Positions 1-7,017 of a stretch of DNA of 11,679 nt are shown here, one piece after another (position 1 is the first letter of the stretch; each line of letters begins with the position of its first letter). A model generated the notes under the pieces. That model was not told the origin of the DNA and ran no database searches. It was given only the letters and a program-made list of their open reading frames with translations. Source of the stretch: Bacteroidota bacterium (GTDB lineage: Bacteria > Bacteroidota > Bacteroidia > 2-12-FULL-35-15); assembly GCA_021413595.1 (NCBI GenBank), contig JAIOQD010000052.1, positions 1 to 11,679 of the forward strand, read 5' to 3'. A program made the position numbers and the translations under genes.

Positions 1-1
1 C

Positions 2-478
2 TGGCTTCCAAAATTCGGAGGTGGTGCCTTTTATTTCAATCATAACTGGTATATAGGATTCTCAATACCAGCGCTTATTGTATATGATCCGAATAAAAAT
101 TTTAACCTGTCAATGGAAAATTCGTCTTATATACGAAAACATTATTATTTAACTTCCGGGTATGTGTTTAAAGTTAACGAAAAAGTAAAACTAAAACCAT
201 CATTTCTTATCAAATACCAATCTGCAGCACCATTGCAGGCTGATATTAATTTCAGTGCAATGTATATGGATGTAGTTGCATTAGGCGTAGCATTAAGAAC
301 AAAAGATGCAGTTACAATTATGGTTGAATATCAGGCAAATATGAGGTTTCGCATTGGCTACGCTTATGATATCACTACTTCAAAACTCAGGAACTATTCT
401 TCCGGATCTCATGAAATAATGATTGGATTCGATTTCGGAAAAGACATTATAAAAGTAAAAACACCACGATTTTTTTAA
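2..478 (+). CDS. PorP/SprF family type IX secretion membrane protein (5' partial)
   Basis: Only the C-terminal 158 residues lie in the window. The frame is open from base 2 and no start is visible. The family is usually about 300 residues, so roughly half is missing. The visible part has the alternating hydrophobic/polar strands of an outer-membrane barrel and family hallmarks: GGGAFYFNHNWYIGFSIP near the left edge, a GYVFKVN strand followed by KLKPSFLIKYQ, the RIGYAYD motif, a HEIMIGFDF strand and the terminal PRFF. PorP/SprF proteins are known as outer-membrane components of type IX secretion and gliding, and they anchor or assist secretion of large surface adhesins. The downstream OmpA-like gene starts 17 bases after the stop, so the two are very likely co-transcribed. 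The methionine at base 113 is internal, not the true start. The family call is strong; which PorP paralogue this is cannot be told. Confidence 0.88.
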   Translation, partial: WLPKFGGGAFYFNHNWYIGFSIPALIVYDPNKNFNLSMENSSYIRKHYYLTSGYVFKVNEKVKLKPSFLIKYQSAAPLQADINFSAMYMDVVALGVALRTKDAVTIMVEYQANMRFRIGYAYDITTSKLRNYSSGSHEIMIGFDFGKDIIKVKTPRFF

Positions 479-495
479 TATTTAAAAAACAAAAC

Positions 496-2637
496 ATGAA
501 AAAATATTTTACAAACTCAGTGATTGTCTTTAGCTGCATTTATTTTACCGGCTGTACCAATTATTTCTACAAAAAGGCAAATATAGAATTTGTTAATTTA
601 CAATATTCGGAGGCCATTAAAGATTATAATAAAGTCCTTTCAAAAGAGGATAATCACGATGCGATGATCAAACTTGCCAACAGTTATAGATTAATAAATG
701 AGTTAGAAAAAGCAAGACCATTATACGCTGAAATAGTTCATTATCCTGAATGTAAGGCAATAAATATATTTCATTATGCGAAGGTATTAAAATGTTTAGG
801 TGATTATAGTAATGCAAAAATATGGTATAAAAATTATCTTGATCAGGTTCCTGATGATGCGTTAGCACAAATTTCATTCGCAACGTGCAATGTTGTTAAT
901 CCATTTATTCGGGATACTACTTTGTTTTCGTTAAATTTAATAAAATTTCCTTGCCTAGAGTCAGCGTTTTCTCCTGTGCCTTATAAGGGAGGAATTGTAT
1001 TTACTGGAAATAAAAAAGCAACTATAAATTCAAAAAAAGATCCATGGACAGGCAAAACATATTATGATCTATATTTTGCAGAAAAAGATAAAAATGGAAA
1101 TTGGTTAAGTCCGCAAATAATAAAAGGTGAAATTAATGGCCGGTATCATGAAGGACCGGCAGCATTTAATAAAAAAAATAATGTAGCATACTTTACAAGG
1201 AGTAATTATTTTAAAAGTGGTCTTGAAAAAAGCAGTAAAAATGAAAATAATCTAAAATTATTTAAAGCTAAATTGGTAAATAATAAATGGGAACAATTAG
1301 AGGGAATGCCATTTAATAGTGATGAATATTCAGTGGGACATCCTTGTTTATCAAAAGATGAAAAAACACTTTACTTTATTTCTGATATGCCTGGAGGGTT
1401 GGGAGGTACTGATATTTACAAATCAGTGTATGAAGGAAAAAAATGGAAGAAACCTGAAAATCTAGGTAATGAAATTAATACGTCCGGTAATGAAATGTTT
1501 CCGTTTATAAGTGATGATGGAACATTATATTTTTCCTCTGATTCGCACGAGAATATGGGAGGATTGGATGTTTTTTCTACTTCTTACGATGAAAAGAATA
1601 AAAAATGGCAACCGATCGAAAATCTTAATTATCCTTTAAATTCAAGTAAAGATGATTTTGCTTTTGTAATAAATAAAGATAATAAAACCGGTTTTATCTC
1701 TTCAAACAGAGGAAATCCGGATCAAATTTATGAATTTGAAAAACATGACCCTTCATTTAATTTGTTTGGAACATTCACTGAAAAGGGTAAAGGTACTCCA
1801 TTTGAAGGTGCCATTGTGACATTAACAGATAAATCAAATGGTGATATAAAAACAACTGTTCAAACTGATAAAAATGGGGCATATAAAGTAAAACTCAACC
1901 TTGGAACAGACTATGAAGTTTTTGGATCGAAAGAAAATAATGTTACTCCAAGTTCAGATTTATCTACCAAGGGGAAGAAATATTCGGAGGACTTCGAAAA
2001 GAATTTTGAATTAGATATTAATACTATTAATTTTAATTTATTTGGAGTGATCACAATAAAGGGAGAAGGCATACCATTTCAGGATGCAATTGTAACGCTT
2101 GAAGGAAATAACTCTAAAATAATTACTATAAAAACCGATAAAAATGGTAAGTATAAAATGAATCTTAAGCCAGAAATTGATTATGAAATTTATGGATCGA
2201 AGGAGAATTATTTTACTGAATGTGCCGGATTATCGACTAAAGGGAAAAAAAAATCGGAAGAATTTGAAAGAAATTTTGAATTAGAAAAAATTGTAATTCA
2301 AAAACCGATCGTTCTAGAACATGTATTTTATGATTTGGCAAAGTGGGACATTCGGTCTGATGCGGAAGAAGAATTGAATAAATTAGTTAAGTTGTTAAAA
2401 ATCAACCCCGGAATTTCAATTGAAATTGGGTCGCATACTGATTCTCGTGCCGGAGATAGCTATAATATGATTCTTTCGGGCAAGCGAGCCAATTCAGTTG
2501 TTGATTATTTGGTTTTAAAAGGTGTTAAAGCAAACCGACTGACCTGGAAAGGTTATGGCGAAACTCAATTAATTAATAAATGTAAAAATGGTGTAGAGTG
2601 TCCTGAAAACGAACATCAGCAAAATAGAAGAAAATAA
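496..2637 (+). CDS. PorE-like OmpA family lipoprotein (TPR, PD40 propeller, two CRD domains, OmpA)
   Basis: The 713-residue protein probably links the outer-membrane type IX machinery to peptidoglycan. Its N-terminus is a lipoprotein signal (FTGC, acylated Cys20). Next come TPR-like helices at about 25-130 and a PD40/WD40-like propeller at about 153-415, with repeats such as DEKTLYFISD and DDGTLYFSSD. Two tandem carboxypeptidase-regulatory-like domains follow at 421-512 and 513-602, then an OmpA C-terminal domain from about 608. In the last, Asp649 in GSHTDSR and Arg664 in LSGKRA match the diaminopimelate-binding pair of OmpA, 15 residues apart as expected. P. gingivalis PorE has this same domain order but one regulatory-like domain, so the duplication is unusual. 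The protein stops directly after the conserved NRR, which removes the usual last strand. It follows PorP/SprF in an apparent operon. A role as a generic OmpA partner of PorP, rather than PorE itself, is equally possible. Confidence 0.9.
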   Translation: MKKYFTNSVIVFSCIYFTGCTNYFYKKANIEFVNLQYSEAIKDYNKVLSKEDNHDAMIKLANSYRLINELEKARPLYAEIVHYPECKAINIFHYAKVLKCLGDYSNAKIWYKNYLDQVPDDALAQISFATCNVVNPFIRDTTLFSLNLIKFPCLESAFSPVPYKGGIVFTGNKKATINSKKDPWTGKTYYDLYFAEKDKNGNWLSPQIIKGEINGRYHEGPAAFNKKNNVAYFTRSNYFKSGLEKSSKNENNLKLFKAKLVNNKWEQLEGMPFNSDEYSVGHPCLSKDEKTLYFISDMPGGLGGTDIYKSVYEGKKWKKPENLGNEINTSGNEMFPFISDDGTLYFSSDSHENMGGLDVFSTSYDEKNKKWQPIENLNYPLNSSKDDFAFVINKDNKTGFISSNRGNPDQIYEFEKHDPSFNLFGTFTEKGKGTPFEGAIVTLTDKSNGDIKTTVQTDKNGAYKVKLNLGTDYEVFGSKENNVTPSSDLSTKGKKYSEDFEKNFELDINTINFNLFGVITIKGEGIPFQDAIVTLEGNNSKIITIKTDKNGKYKMNLKPEIDYEIYGSKENYFTECAGLSTKGKKKSEEFERNFELEKIVIQKPIVLEHVFYDLAKWDIRSDAEEELNKLVKLLKINPGISIEIGSHTDSRAGDSYNMILSGKRANSVVDYLVLKGVKANRLTWKGYGETQLINKCKNGVECPENEHQQNRRK
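1759..2301 (+). repeat. tandem duplication of a 92-residue carboxypeptidase-regulatory-like domain
   Basis: Within the PorE-like gene, residues 421-512 and 513-602 are two copies of one domain. Both start FNLFG and contain PF..AIVTL, TDKNG.YK, DYE..GSKEN and LSTKGKK.SE.FE.NFEL. The spacing is 92 residues (276 bp). By eye about half of the residues are identical. The similarity is mainly at protein level, so the duplication is not very recent. Confidence 0.85.
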
Positions 2638-2663
2638 TTTGGACGATTTAGCACAAACTGTTA

Positions 2664-2671
2664 TACATTTG
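2664..2671 (+). promoter_or_regulatory. putative Bacteroidota -7 promoter box (TACATTTG) for the His/Cys-rich gene
   Basis: TACATTTG fits the Bacteroidota consensus TAnnTTTG exactly. A TTTG at 2638-2641 lies 22 bases upstream as a possible -33 element; the usual gap is about 19-21, so this is slightly long. The box ends 9 bases before the ATG at 2681, so transcription would start almost at the start codon. The -33 candidate touches the stop codon of the preceding gene. Only motif matching supports this call. Confidence 0.4.
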
Positions 2672-2680
2672 TAGGATAGT

Positions 2681-2995
2681 ATGCGTAGCGAAATCAAAAA
2701 ATACCTCTCATTTATTATACTCTTTCTCTTTCTGTTTCCAATGGTGGAGAAAGAAATTCATACTTTTGAACACAACGCTGACGAGCATTGTACTGCCAAT
2801 GAAAAACATTTTCATGATTTAGAGCATCACTGTGATATTTGTGATTTCACAATTACAGATTCAAATGAATCTACTGATGTATGTTATCAATTTTTGTTAG
2901 CAATAAATTCGTTTTCATTTCAACGACATATTGAAAGTGTTAACACCCTCATTTCCTTCCAAAATCTTCCTTCACGGGCACCTCCTATAGTATAG
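2681..2995 (+). CDS. small exported His/Cys-rich protein, putative metal binding, linked to TonB receptor
   Basis: This 104-residue protein has no firm family assignment. A basic N-terminus and hydrophobic stretch (SFIILFLFLFPMV, residues 10-22) suggest export or membrane anchoring. The next 40 residues carry a dense set of possible metal ligands: HTFEHNADEHC, then HFHDLEHHCDICDF, including a CxxC pair. The tail ends SRAPPIV. An exported His/Cys-rich stretch with a C-terminal R-A/G-P-P recalls the DUF2946 proteins of Proteobacteria, and similar small proteins sit next to TonB receptors in Bacteroidota; this is family memory, not a search result. The TonB receptor starts 85 bases downstream on the same strand. 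I infer a periplasmic chaperone or sensor for a metal such as zinc or copper; the metal cannot be named. The chosen start gives the complete signal region. Confidence 0.75.
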   Translation: MRSEIKKYLSFIILFLFLFPMVEKEIHTFEHNADEHCTANEKHFHDLEHHCDICDFTITDSNESTDVCYQFLLAINSFSFQRHIESVNTLISFQNLPSRAPPIV

Positions 2996-3080
2996 TTTTA
3001 TTTTTTTATTTTTTTAAGTAAGTTCTAAGGCTTAAACCTTTAATGAATTTATTTGCAATTGTTTAATCAAAAAAACTATC

Positions 3081-5480
3081 ATGAAAAAAATATATTCATT
3101 TTTTACAATTCTGCTATTTACCACCGTTACTTTAGCTTCAATTATCCCTGAACAAAAAACATTTCTTGCAGGAAGCATCAAAGACAAACAAACAGGAGAA
3201 GCCCTTCCTGGAGTTACCATATATATTCCTGATTTAAAAACAGGCGCAGTTTCAACCATTGATGGAACATATAAAATTGAAAATTTACCTTCAACTAAAA
3301 TACTTGTTCAGGTAAGTTTTTTAGGATACAAAACTATTATTGAAATGATCGATCTATCCTCAACAACAGCAAAAGATTTTGCGATGGAAATTTCAATAAA
3401 AGAAATAAATGAAGTGGTAGTTACCGGTACATCAAAAGCTACAGAAATAAGAAAAAGTCCGATACCAATTGTAGCAATTGATAAAAATCACATCGATCAA
3501 AACTTAAATACAAATGTAATTGATGTAATAGCCAAACTACCCGGTGTAAGTATTGTTACTACAGGCCCCAATGTGTCAAAACCTTTCATTAGGGGGTTGG
3601 GATATAACCGTGAATTTTCTATTAACAGAATAGAAGTTGTAAAAGGACCTGCCAGTTTGATCTATGGTTCAGACGCTTTGGCGGGGGTGGTTAATTTAAT
3701 GCCTCCACCACCTGTTATTGATGGCATACTTAATGGAAGTATTTTGTGTAATTACCAAACCAATAATGGATTGATTGGTACATCCGCAGCATTGGATGGA
3801 AACAATAATGGATTGATTTGGGGCGGACGAGTTTCAAATAAAATGGCCGGAAATTATCAGAACAAACGGGATGGTCGTGTATTTGGCACTTCTTTCCAAG
3901 AAACCGATGGTAAAGGGTATATTGGATTAAACAAACATTGGGGATATTCGCATCTTAAATTTTCTATTTTTGATGACCTGCAAAGCATTCCTGATGGCAG
4001 CAGGGATTCAACTACACGGAAATTTACAAAACAAATAACAGAAGCTGATTTAATTAGACCAATTGTTTCTGATAAGGAATTGAACTCCTATGCCTTACCA
4101 GCAGTACATCAGCATGTTCAGCATTATAAGATTATTTCAACAAGTAATTTTATTATCAATAATGGTAAATTAGGTTTGAATTTAGGATTTCAGCAAAATA
4201 TACGAAGGGAATTCACTCATCCGGAAAATGTTGATATTGCTGGTTTGTATCTAATTCTGAATTCATATACTTATGATATTAAGTATCATTTGCCGGAAAA
4301 AAATGGATGGGAAGCTACAACAGGAATTAATGGCATGTATCAGGATAATTCAAATAAAGGGACGGAATTTATTATTCCCGATTACACCCTTTTTGATGTT
4401 GGCCCTTTCGCATTAATAAAAAAATCATTTAGTAAATTGGATCTAAGTATTGGGTTGCGTTATGATAATCGCTCTTTTAAAAATGATGAAATGTACACCA
4501 AACAAAATTCACAAACCGGATTTAATATGCAAGCTATTATACCTGATACTGCTGGTGCGAGTCGTTTGTTTTCAGAATACACTCATACTTTTTCGGGGTA
4601 CTCAGGTAGCATTGGAGCAACTTATAGTTTATCGGATATTTTTTTTATTAAAGCAAATATTGCAAAAGGATACAGAGCACCAAACATATCCGAAATTTCT
4701 TCTAATGGGGTTCATCCCGGAACAAATATTTATCAAATCGGAAACCCTGATTTTAAACCCGAGTTAAGCTTACAAGAAGACATTGGTTTGTTTTTTTCAT
4801 CACAACATATAACATGCGAAATGGATTTTTTTAATAATACCATATCGAATTACATTTATAATGAAAAGGTGCTAAATAATAAAGGACAGGATTCTATTGT
4901 TGTACCTGGAAATCAAACATTTCAATTTCAAGCGGCACTTGCCCAATTGTATGGAGCAGAAGCAAGTTTTGATATTCATCCGCATCCACTGGATTGGTTA
5001 CATTTCGAAAATTCAATTTCAATATTATCTTCAATTAACAAGGGAGTAAAGGGTATTCCCATTAAAGACAGTGCTAAATATTTGCCTTTCATTCCTCCAA
5101 TGCATACACATACTGAATTGCGCGCTGATATTAAGAAAATATTCAAGCGTTTTTCTTCTGTTTATGTAAAAGTAGAAATGGAATATTTTGCAAAACAAAA
5201 TAAAGCATATTTAGCTTTTAATACCGAAACGGCTACATCAGGTTATACTCTGTTCAATGCTGGTATAGGAGGGGATATAATAAACAAAAGAGGCAATGTT
5301 ATTTTTAGTGTTCATATTTTAGGAAACAATATTACTGATGTATCTTATCAAGCGCATTTGAGCAGATTAAAATATTTTGAAAATTATCCCAATAATGGAA
5401 CTGGCACCAATGGAATTTTTAATATGGGAAGAAATATTAGTTTTAAATTATTGATACCCTTGAATTTAAAAAAACAATAA
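3081..5480 (+). CDS. TonB-dependent outer-membrane receptor with N-terminal carboxypeptidase-like domain, shortened plug
   Basis: The 799-residue protein is an outer-membrane active transporter driven by TonB. A signal peptide covers about residues 1-20. A carboxypeptidase-regulatory-like domain follows at about 27-105 (AGSIKDKQTGEALPGVTI, DGTYKIENLP). Then come EVVVTGT at 111-117, a plug (DVIAKLPGVSIVTTGP, KPFIRGLGYNR, IEVVKGPASLIYGSDALAGVVN) and a beta-barrel ending in LSRLKYFENYP and NMGRNISFKLLIPL. The plug jumps from GLGYNR (Arg177) directly to EFSINR (Glu178). In relatives I recall, about 25 residues lie between these, including a DGxRQEGQQWGDEHGIE-type block. The frame and the barrel are otherwise intact. 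The adjacent His/Cys-rich protein and the ZnuD-like character of the plug suggest a metal or metal-complex substrate, but this is inference. Loss of the block could make the receptor inactive or altered. Confidence 0.9.
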   Translation: MKKIYSFFTILLFTTVTLASIIPEQKTFLAGSIKDKQTGEALPGVTIYIPDLKTGAVSTIDGTYKIENLPSTKILVQVSFLGYKTIIEMIDLSSTTAKDFAMEISIKEINEVVVTGTSKATEIRKSPIPIVAIDKNHIDQNLNTNVIDVIAKLPGVSIVTTGPNVSKPFIRGLGYNREFSINRIEVVKGPASLIYGSDALAGVVNLMPPPPVIDGILNGSILCNYQTNNGLIGTSAALDGNNNGLIWGGRVSNKMAGNYQNKRDGRVFGTSFQETDGKGYIGLNKHWGYSHLKFSIFDDLQSIPDGSRDSTTRKFTKQITEADLIRPIVSDKELNSYALPAVHQHVQHYKIISTSNFIINNGKLGLNLGFQQNIRREFTHPENVDIAGLYLILNSYTYDIKYHLPEKNGWEATTGINGMYQDNSNKGTEFIIPDYTLFDVGPFALIKKSFSKLDLSIGLRYDNRSFKNDEMYTKQNSQTGFNMQAIIPDTAGASRLFSEYTHTFSGYSGSIGATYSLSDIFFIKANIAKGYRAPNISEISSNGVHPGTNIYQIGNPDFKPELSLQEDIGLFFSSQHITCEMDFFNNTISNYIYNEKVLNNKGQDSIVVPGNQTFQFQAALAQLYGAEASFDIHPHPLDWLHFENSISILSSINKGVKGIPIKDSAKYLPFIPPMHTHTELRADIKKIFKRFSSVYVKVEMEYFAKQNKAYLAFNTETATSGYTLFNAGIGGDIINKRGNVIFSVHILGNNITDVSYQAHLSRLKYFENYPNNGTGTNGIFNMGRNISFKLLIPLNLKKQ

Positions 5481-5569
5481 CATTCATAAATATCCCCATA
5501 GGGTCATATTTCAGGTTTGTTGATTTTTTTGCAAGACGATTATTGAAATTATCAAAACGTAATTGCATT

Positions 5570-5604
5570 GGTCTAAAGTGGGCAGGGGAGGCTTGTTTTA
5601 GATC
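5570..5604. other. G-rich imperfect hairpin between convergent genes
   Basis: GGTCTAAA (5570-5577) can pair with TTTAGATC (5597-5604) with one G-U pair. The loop is G-rich (GTGGGCAGGGGAGGCTTGT), which stands out in this AT-rich DNA. It lies in the 164-base gap between the ends of the TonB receptor and the convergent TPR gene. No T-tract follows directly, so it is not a classic terminator. The gap shows nothing else I can support. Confidence 0.25.
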
Positions 5605-5644
5605 TCAACTCAATAAAACAATATCAGTTTTTTTGATTTTTTTC

Positions 5645-6067
5645 TTAAACTTTATGTGTTTTATTCGTCTTTGAGCGATAAATAAATCGAGCTAACGCAA
5701 AAATAAGGATCAAAATACAAGATCCAAGGATCAATACAAGCTGCTTCCTCTTTTTATTTGCATCTTCAGTTATATTCTTTTTTTCTTCTTCCGTTCTTAA
5801 AGCTGCTTCATTTTTCTCAAAGTCATTGTTAATTAAACGTTGCATAGATTCTGTTTCCAATTCCTCTTTGTCAATACGATCCCGGTACCGAATAAAAAGT
5901 TTGTGATGATCGTAAGCTGCCTTCCAATTTCCTTGAATACTATCCAATTCTTCCAAACGACTATAACTTTCTTTGATCCATTCATTACTCCCTATTTCAT
6001 TGCTTAATTTCAATGCTTTGTTTAAATAATCCTCCGCTTCCTTTATTTTTTTTAAATCCATTTGCAC
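5645..6067 (-). CDS. C-terminal fragment of broken TPR membrane protein
   Basis: This 140-residue frame opens at a GTG, but that is unlikely to be a natural start. The same frame is open upstream to about 6193 and encodes further TPR sequence (FKNYLAALKIRKEIGDKQG). The visible part has a TPR (AEDYLNKALKLSNEIGSNE), a second helical pair, a charged coiled-coil-like stretch (NNDFEKNEAALRTEEEKK) and a transmembrane segment (LVLILGSCILILIFALARF, about residues 109-127). It ends only about ten residues later. The intact neighbour has the same arrangement (EFEKKETALKAEKEKQ, then a TM) but continues into a SpoIIE phosphatase. The output domain is absent here. Treat this as the 3' half of a disrupted gene with 6130-6927 rather than an independent gene. 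Confidence 0.6.
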   Translation of the reverse strand: MQMDLKKIKEAEDYLNKALKLSNEIGSNEWIKESYSRLEELDSIQGNWKAAYDHHKLFIRYRDRIDKEELETESMQRLINNDFEKNEAALRTEEEKKNITEDANKKRKQLVLILGSCILILIFALARFIYRSKTNKTHKV

Positions 6068-6129
6068 ATGACCTAGGCCAATAAAAGATTCTATAGTGCC
6101 TTGTTTATCACCAATCTCCTTCCTTATTT

Positions 6130-6927
6130 TTAAAGCTGCAAGGTAATTTTTAAATGATCTGTTGAGGAGATCCTTAGGCTCGATGAACCATATTTATTTC
6201 CGATATCTTCATTTATCTTTAAGGATGCAGAGTACATTTTAAGTGCCTCAGAATAATTACCCTGGCTATTATAGATACGCCCAATGTTATTATAAGACGC
6301 AGCAATTCCTTTCTGGTTGCCGATATCTTCATAAATTCCCAATGAAGTGAAGTAGTATTTTAATGCTTCAGAGTAATTATCAGGATCATCATAAACAAGT
6401 CCAATGTTGGTGTACGAATTTGCCATGCCTTCTTTATCCCCGATCTGTTCCCGTAAATTTAAGGAAGCGTAATAATTTTTTAATGCCTCCGAGTAATTAT
6501 TTTGATAATAATAAATAATTCCAATGTTGAGATAGGAGCCTGCTATGTCCTTTTGGTTTTTCAGAACCTCATTTATCTTTAATGAAGCAATGTAATTTTT
6601 TAATGCAAGAGAATAATTGCCATTACTGTAATAAACATTGCCAATAGTATTGTAAACGGAAGCTTTATATTTTTGTGTAGGTATTAGGCTTGTCAATTGT
6701 AATGCTTCATTCCCATATTTCAAACCATTGTTGTAGTCGCCAATATTTCTATATTCCTCACATAAGGCGATCAAATGATTTACTTTGCTTGTATCTGTTT
6801 TGTCGATTGCAAGCAGGTTAAGAAGAGAGTCTATTTGGCGATTTTGGGCAAGTGCTGATACTCCCCGGTGATCCACAAATGAGAGTAAAAAAAATAAGAA
6901 AAAGAAAAAAAAATATTTTATTTTCAT
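6130..6927 (-). CDS. exported TPR protein, N-terminal fragment of broken gene
   Basis: The 265-residue product has a Phe-rich signal peptide (residues 1 to about 28, ending SALAQ) and a short helical linker. Four TPR units of exactly 40 residues follow, between about 88 and 247, with the repeated core NNYSEALKNYYASL. The last 18 residues (after Gly247) do not fit the repeat and come from the frameshift. The start resembles that of the neighbouring TPR-SpoIIE protein: both read MKxKYF, then RGVS, AQNR, IDSLL and DKTDT.KV.HL, so the two genes are paralogues in tandem. The gap to the upstream gene's stop is 90 bases with no convincing promoter, so read-through is plausible. If translated, it would be a secreted TPR fragment without membrane anchor. 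Partner binding is the general role of TPRs; the ligand is unknown. Confidence 0.65.
   Translation of the reverse strand: MKIKYFFFFFLFFLLSFVDHRGVSALAQNRQIDSLLNLLAIDKTDTSKVNHLIALCEEYRNIGDYNNGLKYGNEALQLTSLIPTQKYKASVYNTIGNVYYSNGNYSLALKNYIASLKINEVLKNQKDIAGSYLNIGIIYYYQNNYSEALKNYYASLNLREQIGDKEGMANSYTNIGLVYDDPDNYSEALKYYFTSLGIYEDIGNQKGIAASYNNIGRIYNSQGNYSEALKMYSASLKINEDIGNKYGSSSLRISSTDHLKITLQL
6190..6610 (-). repeat. 120-bp tandem TPR-coding repeat units
   Basis: About three and a half consecutive 120-bp units encode the 40-residue TPRs of the broken gene. On the plus strand each unit carries a near-identical landmark of the type TTTTAATGCCTCAGAATAATT (seen near 6238, 6358 and 6478, with a weaker copy near 6598). 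The similarity is visible at DNA level, which makes slippage or unequal exchange likely. The frameshift lies at the 3' edge of this array. Confidence 0.6.
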
Positions 6928-7017
6928 TTTAATTCTTCTTGATAATCAACTAATATTAAAATTAAATTCAACCACAATTAGATTCTGCAAAATGTGAATT
7001 CAATTTAACCGGAATAG

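Larger units (their letters stand above)
5645..6927 (-). pseudogene. frameshifted TPR sensor-like gene (paralogue of the TPR-SpoIIE gene)
   Basis: Together the two fragments reconstruct one exported TPR protein of about 425 residues. The N-terminal frame runs in exact 40-residue TPR units; the Lys of each ALK falls at residues 110, 150, 190 and 230. After Gly247 (codon at 6189) this frame leaves the repeat and stops near 6130. The TPR pattern resumes in another frame with FKNYLAAL. The Lys that should be residue 270 is at 6151, only 38 nt after the Gly247 codon instead of 69. A net loss of 31 nt from one 120-bp unit therefore explains the shift. Slippage or unequal recombination between the near-identical units is the likely cause. 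A sequencing error alone would not remove 31 nt, though repeat collapse in assembly could. Confidence 0.7.

Noticed and set aside
2985..3020. CTATAGTATAG followed by T-runs as a terminator between the His/Cys-rich gene and the receptor
   Set aside because: The inverted repeat leaves a one-base loop and overlaps the stop codon; it cannot form a normal terminator hairpin.
3048..3055. TTTATTTG as a -7 box for the TonB receptor
   Set aside because: It lacks the conserved A of TAnnTTTG and has no TTG at -33; the receptor may be transcribed with the gene before it.
3032..3259. Minus-strand open frame at the start of the TonB receptor
   Set aside because: It is antisense to the signal peptide and N-terminal domain, which are clearly coding on the plus strand.
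5619..5644. ATCAGTTTTTTTGAT plus T7 as an intrinsic terminator for the TonB receptor
   Set aside because: The stem is only four A/T-rich pairs; too weak to call.
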